Below, in pieces: positions 33,813 through 41,982 of a stretch of DNA of 64,000 bases. Positions within the stretch are counted from its first letter, which is position 1. Every line of letters begins with the position of its first letter. The position numbers were made by a program, and so were the translations under genes. The notes below the pieces were generated by a model. It made no database searches. It had not been told where the DNA came from and saw only the letters and a program-made list of their open reading frames with translations. This stretch comes from CAYOZN01 sp964408455 (GTDB taxonomy: Bacteria; Planctomycetota; Phycisphaerae; UBA1845; UTPLA1), in contig CAYOZN010000017.1 of assembly GCA_964408455.1 (NCBI GenBank), forward strand, positions 46,708 through 110,707, read 5' to 3'.

Positions 33813-34187
33813 ATGGTGCAGCTAGACGTGGAAGCCCGACCCGATGCCACTCCGGGCTTTGAACACTATGTCGAAGTCGCTTTCGCCAGAAACAAAGCAG
33901 ACGCCGAAGTGATTCGTTTGTTGCTGGCGTCGTCCAGCGTTCCAGCGCAGATCGAGTCCGATACGGCGGGCTCGATGCAGCGAGGAATCGCAGTCCTGGT
34001 TCCGGCCGATAAGCTCGTCGAAGCGTCCGAAATCCTGACGGTACGGGCCGAGGACGACGAAGATTTCGTGGAGGAAGAGGAAGACGGTGACGAGGACGAA
34101 GACTACGACGACGACTTCGACGATGACGAAGAATTTGATGACGACGACGAGGAGGAAGAAGAATTCGAAGATGACGACGAAATCTAG
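33813..34187 (+). CDS. DUF2007-like protein with a long acidic tail
   Basis: A 124-residue cytoplasmic protein. The first 80 residues form a compact domain (HYVEVAFARNKADAEVIRLL then LASSSVPAQIES, and GIAVLVPADKLVEASEIL) that resembles DUF2007, the small putative signal-transducing fold of alternating beta strands and helices. The last 43 residues are almost only Asp and Glu, with a few Phe and Tyr. Such tails often bind metals or basic proteins; the role here is not known. An AGGAG lies 10 bases upstream of ATG 33813. It is followed closely by two hypothetical genes in the same direction, so an operon is likely. Confidence 0.75.
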   Translation: MVQLDVEARPDATPGFEHYVEVAFARNKADAEVIRLLLASSSVPAQIESDTAGSMQRGIAVLVPADKLVEASEILTVRAEDDEDFVEEEEDGDEDEDYDDDFDDDEEFDDDDEEEEEFEDDDEI

Positions 34188-34256
34188 CCGATGATCCCTT
34201 CCGCGGGGGACTCCCGGCGACCCGGCCGGGGACCTGCCCTCGGGAGGATCTCGACC

Positions 34257-34592
34257 ATGCATCGACACGAGACCGCTGCCACAGCCGCCACCGAGCACGA
34301 TCGGCGCGACGAGGGTGACGATCGGCGTAAAGCCCCGATTGATCGCCGGAGCGGGCTGGAACGCCGCCGCGGCCCCGGTCGCCGCCGTTCGGACAGCCGG
34401 CGGAACGCCGAAGAGGGTGAGCTTTCACCGGAACAGTTCGAATTCGTCATGGCCATCGACGAGTACAAGCGGGTCAACAAACGCCCATTCCCCAGTTGGA
34501 CCGAAGTGCTGGAAGTCATAAAATACCTGGGTTACCGCAAAGTGGCGGAACGCGGCGAACACGTAGACCGGATCGCGCCCGACAAGAGATAA
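34257..34592 (+). CDS. Hypothetical protein with an Arg-rich N-terminus
   Basis: A 111-residue protein. The first 50 residues are rich in Arg, Asp and Glu (DRRKAPIDRRSGLERRRGPG). The second half looks folded: LSPEQFEFVMAIDEYKRVNK then RPFPSWTEVLEVIKYLGYRK, a possible winged-helix or helix-turn-helix-like segment, which is a pattern seen in short planctomycete proteins. No signal peptide. ATG 34257 has GGGAGGA 9 bases upstream; a longer frame from 34191 is less supported. The function is unknown. Confidence 0.7.
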   Translation: MHRHETAATAATEHDRRDEGDDRRKAPIDRRSGLERRRGPGRRRSDSRRNAEEGELSPEQFEFVMAIDEYKRVNKRPFPSWTEVLEVIKYLGYRKVAERGEHVDRIAPDKR

Positions 34593-34640
34593 GGCGAGGC
34601 GTTTCATAGAGCACGTGCGGGCCGCCGGATCGATGCAGCC

Positions 34641-35297
34641 ATGCTGATCGGCAGTTACCAGGTAGCGGACGTGCTGATGCTGGTGGGGTGCGTTGCCCCC
34701 ATCGCCATGTATTTCCTCACCCTCGGTCTGGTCAACAGCCACGGACGCCCCTGCCTCGTCTCCGCCCGGTCCGACTTTCTCTCCTTGACCATCGCACTGA
34801 TCCCGCTCTTCATCTGGACGCTGCCCGTACTGGCCCAGGTGCGGGCATGGTGGCTTCTGGCCGCCGGCGCCGGGGCCGCGGCCCTGGGTTTCTTCTGGAT
34901 GCTGCCTCGTGCGGGCGATGGCTTCGTCATCTACAACATCGCCGAGAGCCGTTGCCGCCGGTTGCTTGAGGAGACGCTGACAGCGCTCAGCTGGCGCGGA
35001 CGCTGGCACGATCGCGTCTGGTTCAGCGATGATGGCAGCTTCACCATTCGCATCAGTGGCATTGCAGCCCTGCGAAATGCCTCCATCCACGTCGAAGCCG
35101 CCGATAGCCTCGGTCCGGCACGCATGCAGCAGCTCGAGACCGAACTCTCCGCCCGTCTGCGCGACGTCGCGCAGTTGCCTTCGTCGATGGGTGTCTGCCT
35201 CGTCCTGATTGGCGCCGCCATGCTCATCGCCCCGGTCAGCATGCTCAGCCGCCATATTGATGATCTGGTTGAGGTGATGTCCCACATCATCGGCTGA
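34641..35297 (+). CDS. Membrane protein of unknown function (218 aa)
   Basis: Three N-terminal hydrophobic helices (VADVLMLVGCVAPIAMYFLT; FLSLTIALIPLFIWTLPVLA; AWWLLAAGAGAAALGFFWML), then a soluble domain of about 90 residues (GDGFVIYNIAESRCRRLLEE, WFSDDGSFTIRISGI), and a last helix (MGVCLVLIGAAMLIAPVSML). I do not recognise a family. It is the third gene in a plus-strand run with the DUF2007-like and Arg-rich proteins. No clear ribosome site precedes ATG 34641, so translation may depend on the upstream gene. Confidence 0.65.
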   Translation: MLIGSYQVADVLMLVGCVAPIAMYFLTLGLVNSHGRPCLVSARSDFLSLTIALIPLFIWTLPVLAQVRAWWLLAAGAGAAALGFFWMLPRAGDGFVIYNIAESRCRRLLEETLTALSWRGRWHDRVWFSDDGSFTIRISGIAALRNASIHVEAADSLGPARMQQLETELSARLRDVAQLPSSMGVCLVLIGAAMLIAPVSMLSRHIDDLVEVMSHIIG

Positions 35298-35385
35298 TCG
35301 GCTGAACGCCTCCGCCCCGGGCCGTGTTTCCGACAGCTTTGACATGGGCCGACGCGGACGCTGCGTTTTTGTCGCGTCCGCGGCG

Positions 35386-36225
35386 TCAAAGGCCGTCCCG
35401 CCGCAGGTCCACGACGACTGCCCGATGGTCTGAAACGGCCGCGTCAACCACTCGAAACCGTGTCGCCTCGAACGCGCCGCGCCCGAAGATGTGGTCGATG
35501 CGGATCAGCGGTTGAACCGCCGGAAACGTGGGCAGCGCGCCCCCCGCCTCCGCGAAGTCGCGCCAGTGCCGCCGCATCAACACGCCCTCTGCCATCCATT
35601 CGGCACTGTTGAAGTCGCCGCCGATGATGACATCGCCCTCCAGCCGGTCTACGAGTTCCACCAGTTCCACCGCCTGTTTGCTGCGCTCGTCGACACTGTT
35701 CACCAGGTGCTCCCACTCCCATTTGAACGTGCCCTGGCAATGGACGCTGATCAGGTGCAGCGGACGTCCGGAGCAGTCGAGCCTGGCCTGCATGCCGTAA
35801 GGCCGGCCGCCATCGCGTTGAATGAATTGCACATTCGTCAGGGGCCAGCGCGACAGAATCGCCGGATCACCATACTTGTGCTCGTCGCGCCGGCCGAGCA
35901 CGCCGGCAGAATATGCGCGGTACGAACCGGCGGCCTCGGCCAGCACCACGGCCTGGTCCTGAAGCCCCGGTGCATACTCGGGGCGGAGGACCTCCTGAAG
36001 CAGGACGATGTCCGGCGCCTCTGCGCGCAGCAAGGCCGCGATCGGTTCGAGCCCCAGCCGCCCGCGATAGATATTGAGCGACAGAACGCGCAGCTCATCC
36101 GGCGCGCGATCAATGGCAGAGCGCCGTCGATTTACGTCGCGCTCGCAGGCGGGCAACGCGAAGATCGTGGCGCATGCGCCGGCGCACAGCAGCACCGTGA
36201 AAACAGGGCGACAGTAAATAGACAT
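35386..36225 (-). CDS. Endonuclease/exonuclease/phosphatase (EEP) family lipoprotein
   Basis: A 279-residue protein. The N-terminus is a lipoprotein signal (VFTVLLCAGACATIFALPAC, lipobox Cys at the end), so it is probably lipid-anchored in the envelope. The EEP fold has LRVLSLNIYRG, IVLLQEV (metal-binding Glu), VIIGGDFNSAEW (Asp and Asn), IDHIFGR and VSDHRAVVVDL (catalytic His). The family includes phosphodiesterases acting on nucleic acids, inositol phosphates or sphingomyelin; the substrate cannot be chosen from sequence. It is divergent from the kamA-like gene. Confidence 0.87.
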   Translation of the reverse strand: MSIYCRPVFTVLLCAGACATIFALPACERDVNRRRSAIDRAPDELRVLSLNIYRGRLGLEPIAALLRAEAPDIVLLQEVLRPEYAPGLQDQAVVLAEAAGSYRAYSAGVLGRRDEHKYGDPAILSRWPLTNVQFIQRDGGRPYGMQARLDCSGRPLHLISVHCQGTFKWEWEHLVNSVDERSKQAVELVELVDRLEGDVIIGGDFNSAEWMAEGVLMRRHWRDFAEAGGALPTFPAVQPLIRIDHIFGRGAFEATRFRVVDAAVSDHRAVVVDLRRDGL

Positions 36226-36275
36226 TTGTCTTTGAACGTACCCCTATCGGGCAACAAAATACGTCCGAAATATGC

Positions 36276-36304
36276 TCGACATAAACGGCGGCGTGTGCTA
36301 CAAT
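36276..36304 (+). promoter_or_regulatory. Sigma-70-type promoter of the KamA-family gene
   Basis: TCGACA (36276-36281) and TACAAT (36299-36304) with the optimal 17-base spacer; each hexamer matches the consensus in five of six positions. The start codon at 36410 lies about 100 bases downstream. Confidence 0.75.
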
Positions 36305-36409
36305 TTAAAGCCTCAATTCGTGTCCATGTGATGCGCGGGAACGCCGCCCACGCAACCCCCGGGCGGCGATTACTAAAAGTGAACTACAAGCGATGGCGAG
36401 GATCTTGAC

Positions 36410-37597
36410 GTGTCGAACGCCAACACCTTTTCCATTCCGGTCCAGCCTTCCGACGCCCGCAAGGTGAAGTACATCCGCGATATCGATCACATCCCCAACA
36501 TCCCCCCGGCAGATCGCGAAATCCTCAAAAAAGTCGCCGAAAAATACGTCTTCCGGGCCAACGATTACTACCTGGGCCTCATCGACTGGAACGATCCCCA
36601 TGATCCGATCAAACAGCTGATCATTCCGCGCGCCGAGGAGCTCAGCGACTGGGGCAAGCTCGACGCCAGCAACGAGGCCGCCGTCACCGTCGCCAGGGGC
36701 GTTCAGCACAAATACCCGCATACCGTTCTGCTGCTGTGCAACGAGGTCTGCGGAGCCTACTGCCGCTACTGTTTCCGCAAGCGGCTGTTCATGGATGAAA
36801 ACGACGAAGTCACCAACGATGTGTCCGCCGGCATCGACTATATTCGGGGCAATCCGAATGTCACCAACGTGCTGCTCACCGGCGGCGATCCCCTGCTCAT
36901 GAGCACGCGCCGCCTGCGCGAAATTCTCGATGCGCTTCGTGCGATTGACCACGTCCGCATCATCCGCATCGGCTCCAAGATGCCGGCCTTTGATCCCTGG
37001 CGCATCCTCCGCGATCAGGAATTGCAGAACCTGCTGCGAACGCACAGCACGCCGCGCAAGCGCATCTACCTCATGGCCCATTTCGATCATCCGCGCGAAC
37101 TCACCGACGCCGCCGTCGAGGGCATCGACTGTTTCCTGAAGTGCGGCGTCATCTGCGTCAATCAGTGCCCTCTCATCAAGGGCATCAACGATGATCCTCG
37201 CGTCCTTTCCGACATGTACCGCGAGCTGTCGTTCATCGGCTGTCCGCCCTACTATCTCTTCCAGGGTCGCCCGACCGCCGGCAACGAGCCCTATGAAATT
37301 CCCATCGTTCGCGGCTGGAACATCTTTCGCGAGGCCCTGCGCCTGGGCTCGGGCCTGGCCCGCCGCGCCAAATACGTCATGTCGCACGAAACCGGCAAGA
37401 TCGAAATCCTGGCCGTGGATGACCAGCATATCTATCTGCGTTATCACCGTGCCAAGGACGCCGCCAACCGCGGAAGGTTCATGATCTATCGCCGGGACGA
37501 TGACGCCTATTGGCTCGACCACCTGGAGCCCGCCACGCCGTCCGCCGAGCCCGTTCCGCCGGAAGTCAGTCTGTCGCTCACCGACGGGCCCGAGTAG
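36410..37597 (+). CDS. KamA-family radical SAM lysine aminomutase-like protein
   Basis: A 395-residue radical SAM enzyme. The [4Fe-4S] motif is CGAYCRYC (Cys114, Cys118, Cys121), followed by NVLLTGGDPLLMSTRRLREI and IRIGSKMPAFDPWRI typical of the KamA/EF-P-lysine aminomutase branch. The family PLP lysine, normally in a PGGGGK loop, appears here as HETGK (Lys330). The enzyme probably moves an amino group on lysine or a related substrate using SAM and PLP. No EF-P or EpmA gene is nearby, so an EpmB role is not supported. The start is GTG 36410 with GAGGA 7 bases upstream. Confidence 0.88.
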   Translation: MSNANTFSIPVQPSDARKVKYIRDIDHIPNIPPADREILKKVAEKYVFRANDYYLGLIDWNDPHDPIKQLIIPRAEELSDWGKLDASNEAAVTVARGVQHKYPHTVLLLCNEVCGAYCRYCFRKRLFMDENDEVTNDVSAGIDYIRGNPNVTNVLLTGGDPLLMSTRRLREILDALRAIDHVRIIRIGSKMPAFDPWRILRDQELQNLLRTHSTPRKRIYLMAHFDHPRELTDAAVEGIDCFLKCGVICVNQCPLIKGINDDPRVLSDMYRELSFIGCPPYYLFQGRPTAGNEPYEIPIVRGWNIFREALRLGSGLARRAKYVMSHETGKIEILAVDDQHIYLRYHRAKDAANRGRFMIYRRDDDAYWLDHLEPATPSAEPVPPEVSLSLTDGPE

Positions 37598-37661
37598 GCT
37601 CCTCTGCGCTGTGCGAGCACCCATTTCTGCTAAAATAGCGGCATTGACGACGGAGCTCGCC

Positions 37662-38471
37662 TTGTCCACCCCTGCCAACTCGTCAACCGAGGCGATCCTC
37701 CAGAAGCTTCAGCAACTGCTGCGGCCGAATAAGCTCGCCGATGCCGTTCGAATGCTCAACGAAGCCCTCGAAAACGGCCTCGTCTCGCGCGAACTTTCCG
37801 ATCCCGCTGTCATATTGGCCAATCTCGATCGCGAATCGGCTGCGAAGCTGATCCAGGCCTACGCACGCTACAAGTGCTTCTATTGCCGCAAGGGCCTGGA
37901 ACCCTGCCGCGAATGCAGCTCCGCGTCCCGTCGCTCTGCCGCCCGCTACTGCGAAACGTGCCTGGGCCTGCGCGTCGTTCGCTGCGACTTCTGCGACGGC
38001 TCCGGCTGGGCGACCTACAACATCGTGCCCGTGGGCCTGCGGCTGCCGGTGGCGGCGGCCCGCACCGCCATCGCCCAGCGAGAGTTATCCGAACTACTCA
38101 AGCGCTCGCAGCAGCGCCCCGCCGATCTGAAGTTGCTGGGCACGCGTCTGGTCGCCTTGAATCGATACGCCGGCATCTTTGAAAATGCACTCGATGCCGC
38201 GCGGCGGGTCAGCGCCGAAAACCCGGCGGCACAAACGGCCGCCGACCGGATTCGTGACAAGTGCCTCGCCGCCTGGAAGCGAATTGAGCCCGCGATGCGG
38301 GAGCACCTGGTGGCGATGAGCGCGGTACTTTCCCGGCAGGCCGAGCGCACGCAGGATAACGGCCGGCGAAAACTGATTCTCGTACAGAAAAGCGCGCTGG
38401 CTGCATTGGCAGCGGCGCCAACGTTCGTCAATACATCGCTCGAACACGCCTTTCTCAGGTCGGGCCGTTAG
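37662..38471 (+). CDS. DnaJ-type zinc-finger-containing protein, unknown function
   Basis: A 269-residue protein. After a helical N-terminus (EAILQKLQQLLRPNKLADAV) residues about 70-120 hold a Cys-rich zinc module with four CxxC-type pairs (CFYCRKGLEPCREC, CETCLG, CDFCDGSG), resembling the DnaJ central zinc finger. The rest is helical (ELSELLKRSQQRPADLKLLG) with no recognised motif. It may bind RNA, ribosomes or unfolded protein, but this is only inference. The start is TTG 37662 with CGGAG 7 bases upstream, since no ATG fits. It follows the KamA-family gene by 64 bases and precedes the aminotransferase by 32 bases, so the three may be co-transcribed. Confidence 0.7.
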   Translation: MSTPANSSTEAILQKLQQLLRPNKLADAVRMLNEALENGLVSRELSDPAVILANLDRESAAKLIQAYARYKCFYCRKGLEPCRECSSASRRSAARYCETCLGLRVVRCDFCDGSGWATYNIVPVGLRLPVAAARTAIAQRELSELLKRSQQRPADLKLLGTRLVALNRYAGIFENALDAARRVSAENPAAQTAADRIRDKCLAAWKRIEPAMREHLVAMSAVLSRQAERTQDNGRRKLILVQKSALAALAAAPTFVNTSLEHAFLRSGR

Positions 38472-38503
38472 ACAGTCGTGGGCAGTTGCAGCAGGAGTTC
38501 GGT

Positions 38504-39799
38504 ATGCAGAAACGAGTCAGCCTGAATCTGAATGTCCGCGGCCTGGGCCAGTCAGCGACGCTCTCCATCAAGGACGTCTGCCGCGAATTGCGGCGTCAGG
38601 GCAAGCACGTGTTTGACCTGGGCCTCGGTCAATCGCCCTTTCCAGTGCCCCGCCCGATGGTGGAGGCCCTGCGGCTTGCCGCACCTGAAAAGGACTACCT
38701 CCCGGTCAAGGGACTGCCTGCCCTGCGTGAAGCCGTGGCGGAGTTTCATCGGCGCAAGGACCAGATCGAGACGCACCCGGATCACGTCATCATCGGCCCG
38801 GGCTCGAAGGAGCTGATGTTTCTCCTTCAGATCGTCTATTACGGGGAGATCATCCTCGTTACGCCCTGCTGGGTCTCCTATCTGCCGCAGGCGCGGATCA
38901 TCGGCCGCCGCATCAGCATGATTCACACCGATTTCGAATCGGGCTGGAAGCTGACGGCAGAAAAGCTGCTCGAATCCATGGAGCTCACCGGGGACGAATC
39001 CAGGCCGCGCCTCCTCGTGCTCAACTATCCGAGCAATCCGACCGGACTCACCTACTCGCAGGAAGAACTTCGGCAAATTGCGGAAGTCGCCCGCAAGTAC
39101 GAGATGATCGTCCTCTCCGATGAGATCTACGGACAGTTGCATTTCAATGGCGGTCACGCCTCCATCGCACGATACTATCCCGAGGGCACAATCGTCAGCT
39201 CCGGTCTGTCCAAGTGGTGCGGCGCCGGTGGCTGGCGGCTGGGAACGTTTTCATTCCCACCCGATCTCGACTGGCTGGTTGAAGCCATGTCGTGGGTCGC
39301 CAGCGAGACGTACACATCCGTTTGCGCCCCCGTGCAGTATGCCGCGATCCAGGGCTTCCGCGGTGGCGAGGAAATCGAGAAGTATCTCTGGCACGCCCGC
39401 CGGATTCTCCAGGCCCTCGGCCGGCGCTGCGTGAACATTCTTCGCCGGGCCGAAATCAACGTCCACGAGCCGGACGGCGCCTTCTACCTGTTTCCCGATT
39501 TTTCGCCGCTCGCAGAAAAGCTCCGCGCGCGCGGCATCCGCAACTGTGCCATGTTGTGCCAGAAGCTGCTTGAAGAATCTGGCGTGGCCGTGTTGTCCGG
39601 CGCCGGCTTTGGACGTCCCCGAGGCGACTGGACCGTCCGCATGGCCTACGTGGACTTTGACGGCGCGGCGGCATTGGCGGCAAGCCAGACCGTGGACCTC
39701 GACCGGGAATTGCCCCGTGAGATCATCGACCGCACCTGCGTGAACGTGCTCGAGGGCGTGCAGCGCATGGCCGATTGGGCCGCAAAAAGCGTCGGCTAG
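38504..39799 (+). CDS. PLP-dependent aminotransferase class I/II
   Basis: A 431-residue fold-type I aminotransferase. It has FDLGLGQSPFPVPRPMVEAL and YLPVKGLPALREAVAEFHRR in the N-terminal part, NYPSNPTGLTYSQEE (Asn and Pro that position PLP), DEIYGQLHF (Asp/Tyr) and the Schiff-base Lys in SSGLSKWCGAGGWRLG. Substrate is not predictable; aspartate or aromatic aminotransferases have this pattern. ATG 38504 is supported by AGGAG 7 bases upstream. It is in an apparent operon with the zinc-finger and KamA-family genes, which may hint at a shared amino-acid pathway. Confidence 0.9.
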   Translation: MQKRVSLNLNVRGLGQSATLSIKDVCRELRRQGKHVFDLGLGQSPFPVPRPMVEALRLAAPEKDYLPVKGLPALREAVAEFHRRKDQIETHPDHVIIGPGSKELMFLLQIVYYGEIILVTPCWVSYLPQARIIGRRISMIHTDFESGWKLTAEKLLESMELTGDESRPRLLVLNYPSNPTGLTYSQEELRQIAEVARKYEMIVLSDEIYGQLHFNGGHASIARYYPEGTIVSSGLSKWCGAGGWRLGTFSFPPDLDWLVEAMSWVASETYTSVCAPVQYAAIQGFRGGEEIEKYLWHARRILQALGRRCVNILRRAEINVHEPDGAFYLFPDFSPLAEKLRARGIRNCAMLCQKLLEESGVAVLSGAGFGRPRGDWTVRMAYVDFDGAAALAASQTVDLDRELPREIIDRTCVNVLEGVQRMADWAAKSVG

Positions 39800-39912
39800 G
39801 CCTGTCGCGATCGTTGCCGTCGGCCCTGACGCCTGCCTGGCGACCCATCAACGTCCGAATAAATGCAGCACGACGCGCCTTCGGGGAAGACGCATCTCCC
39901 CGGGGCGCTGCA

Positions 39913-39941
39913 TTGGTGACATGACGACGCTCCGCTAGAAT
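39913..39941 (+). promoter_or_regulatory. Promoter giving a leaderless ribH transcript
   Basis: TTGGTG (39913-39918) and TAGAAT (39936-39941) separated by 17 bases. The ribH ATG begins at 39949, 7 bases after the -10 box, so transcription would start at or next to the start codon. No ribosome site is visible. Confidence 0.65.
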
Positions 39942-39948
39942 CCACTGC

Positions 39949-40425
39949 ATGGCATCACAGATATCCGCCAGATTAACCGCCACCGGCCTGCGCGTGGCCA
40001 TCGTCGTGTCGCGCTTCAACGACGCCATCACGAGCCGGCTGCTGTCAGGCGCGCGAGACGTGCTGGTTCGCCACGGGGCGGCAGAGTCCGACCTGACCGA
40101 AATCTGGGTGCCGGGCGCGTGGGAACTGCCCGTGACCGCGAAGACGCTTGCGGAAACCCGGCGATTCGATGCCATCGTCGCCCTCGGATGCGTCATTCGC
40201 GGTCAGACGACGCACCATCTCCACATCGGCGGCGAGGCCTCCCGCGGTCTGGCGCGACTTTCATACGAGACTGGCGTTGCCGTCGGTTTCGGCGTGCTGA
40301 CGTGTGAAACGATGGAGCAGGCCCTCGATCGGGCCGGCGGCAAGGCCGGCAATAAGGGTGCCGACGCGGCCCTGGGCGCCATTGAGATGGCCAATCTGTT
40401 GCGCGAGATTCGCAAACCCTCCTGA
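39949..40425 (+). CDS. ribH: 6,7-dimethyl-8-ribityllumazine synthase
   Basis: A 158-residue cytoplasmic enzyme that condenses 5-amino-6-ribitylaminouracil with 3,4-dihydroxy-2-butanone phosphate, the step before riboflavin. Family motifs are VAIVVSRFNDAITSRLLSGA, WVPGAWELPVTAKTLAETRR, AIVALGCVIRGQTTHHLHIG (catalytic His pair), FGVLTCETMEQALDRAGGKA and GNKGADAALGAIEM. The length is usual for the shell-forming synthase. It begins a run ribH-nusB-ftsY, a common bacterial order for ribH-nusB. It appears to be leaderless. Confidence 0.96.
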   Translation: MASQISARLTATGLRVAIVVSRFNDAITSRLLSGARDVLVRHGAAESDLTEIWVPGAWELPVTAKTLAETRRFDAIVALGCVIRGQTTHHLHIGGEASRGLARLSYETGVAVGFGVLTCETMEQALDRAGGKAGNKGADAALGAIEMANLLREIRKPS

Positions 40426-40459
40426 CGCATGCTGCACAGCACCACGAACCGGGCTGCCC

Positions 40460-40488
40460 TTGCAGTTTTTCTGCCGCTTTGCTAACTA
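40460..40488 (+). promoter_or_regulatory. Promoter giving a leaderless nusB transcript
   Basis: TTGCAG (40460-40465) and TAACTA (40483-40488) with a 17-base spacer. ATG 40495 follows 6 bases after the -10 box, so the mRNA would begin at the start codon. It lies within the 69-base gap between ribH and nusB. Confidence 0.6.
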
Positions 40489-40494
40489 TCCTTC

Positions 40495-40971
40495 ATGGTG
40501 ATGGATCGACGCCAGGCCCGTGTTCTCGCCCTTCAGGTGCTTTGCCAGCTCGATGCGCAGGGCGACGGCTTCCTTTCCGAGCTGGATGCCTTCCTGAAAG
40601 ATGAGGCGCCGCCGCAGAACGTCGTCGATTTCGCGCGGGCGCTTTCAACCCGGACCTGGAAACGCCGCGAGGAGATCGACGAGCGCATCCGGCAGACCGC
40701 GGAAAACTGGGAGCTGCGGCGGATGGCGGCGGTCGATCGAAACGTGCTGCGCGCCGCCGTGGGGGAACTGGTGCTGCACCCGGAGACGCCTGCGAACGTC
40801 ATCGTGAACGAAGCGGTCGAAATAGCCAAGGAATACGGCTCGCGCGAGTCGGGTGGATTCATCAATGGCGTGCTGGATGCCATCGTTCGCAACCTGCGAC
40901 CGCCCGCGGCGCAAGGCGCCGATTCGCAGGAGGCCGGCCAGCGCGAACCATCCACGCCAGCCGCATCCTGA
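40495..40971 (+). CDS. nusB: Transcription antitermination factor NusB
   Basis: A 158-residue helical RNA-binding protein that, with NusE, recognises boxA and prevents early termination in rRNA operons. Motifs are RRQARVLALQVLCQLDAQGD, the central helix TWKRREEIDERIRQTAENWE, LRRMAAVDRNVLRAAVGELV and VIVNEAVEIAKEYGSRESGG then FINGVLDAI. The last 25 residues are a polar extension. A second in-frame ATG is at 40501. It is followed by ftsY 49 bases later, probably in the same unit. Confidence 0.95.
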   Translation: MVMDRRQARVLALQVLCQLDAQGDGFLSELDAFLKDEAPPQNVVDFARALSTRTWKRREEIDERIRQTAENWELRRMAAVDRNVLRAAVGELVLHPETPANVIVNEAVEIAKEYGSRESGGFINGVLDAIVRNLRPPAAQGADSQEAGQREPSTPAAS

Positions 40972-41020
40972 TTCATGGATCGTGTGGCGAAGCTCCTTTT
41001 AAGATCGGCTACCAGGGAAT

Positions 41021-41935
41021 ATGGGCCTTTTTGACAGATTTAAACAGGCGCTCTCCAAGACGCGGGACAAGGTCGTCTCCGGCTTCAAATCGGTGCTGCC
41101 CTTCGGCCGCAAGATCGACGAAGCCCTGCTCGATGACGTGTATGCCACGATGATCACCGACGACTTCGGCCCAGCAACGGCGGAAACGCTGATGGCGCTC
41201 GTCCGCGAGGCCTGGAAAAAGAAGGAAATCTCCGAGTCTCAGGACATCGTCCCCTTTTTGAAAAAACACATCGTGGCCCGCTGGCCGGATGCGGTGCGAT
41301 CGCTCGCCCAGGCGCCCAGCGGCCCGACCGTCATCCTGGTGGCCGGCATCAACGGTTCGGGCAAGACGACCAGCGTGGCGAAGCTGGCCAACTGGCTCAC
41401 CAGGCAGGGCAAGAAGGTGGTGCTGGCCGCGTGCGACACCTATCGTGCGGCCGCGGTGCTTCAGCTCAGCGAATGGGCGCGGCGCTGCGGCGTCGACATC
41501 GTCAAGCACGACCAGGGGGCCGATCCCGGCGCGGTCGCCTACGATGCCGCATCGGCGGCACTGGCGCGCAATGCCGACATCCTGCTGGTCGATACCGCCG
41601 GCCGGCTGCACACGCAGGACAATCTGATGCGCGAGCTGGGCAAGATCCAGCGCGTCATCGAGAAGCGCATCCCCGGGGCCCCGCACGAGGTGCTGCTCGT
41701 GCTCGATGCCACGATCGGCCAGAATGCCGTCGCCCAGGCACGCAGCTTCAGCGAGCACGTCAAGGTCTCGGGCATCATCCTGGCCAAGCTCGATGGCTCG
41801 GCCAAGGGTGGCATCGTCGTCGGCATCCGCGACCAGCTCGATGTGCCCGTTAAGTTTGTCGGCGTGGGGGAAAAAATCGACGACATCGAGCCGTTCGAAC
41901 CGGCGACGTTCGTCGAAGCGCTCTTCGCGGCGTAA
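41021..41935 (+). CDS. ftsY: Signal recognition particle receptor FtsY
   Basis: A 304-residue SRP-family GTPase that docks ribosome-nascent-chain/SRP complexes at the inner membrane. It has the NG domains only, with no long acidic A domain: N helices (1-90), P-loop GINGSGKTTSVAKLA near residue 110, ACDTYRAAAVLQLSEWA, LLVDTAGRLHTQDNLMREL and ILAKLDGSAKGGIVVGIRDQ, ending in FVGVGEKIDDIEPFEPATFV. A short N-terminal amphipathic helix (MGLFDRFKQALSKTR) may bind lipid. Confidence 0.96.
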   Translation: MGLFDRFKQALSKTRDKVVSGFKSVLPFGRKIDEALLDDVYATMITDDFGPATAETLMALVREAWKKKEISESQDIVPFLKKHIVARWPDAVRSLAQAPSGPTVILVAGINGSGKTTSVAKLANWLTRQGKKVVLAACDTYRAAAVLQLSEWARRCGVDIVKHDQGADPGAVAYDAASAALARNADILLVDTAGRLHTQDNLMRELGKIQRVIEKRIPGAPHEVLLVLDATIGQNAVAQARSFSEHVKVSGIILAKLDGSAKGGIVVGIRDQLDVPVKFVGVGEKIDDIEPFEPATFVEALFAA

Positions 41936-41982
41936 CCTCGCACTCGCTTGTGTAAGGTGGCACCGCGCCCTGCCACTTTCAT

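Noticed and set aside
36410..37597. Calling the KamA-family enzyme EpmB (EF-P modification)
   Set aside because: No EF-P or EpmA gene is adjacent and the PLP loop differs, so the narrower name is not supported.
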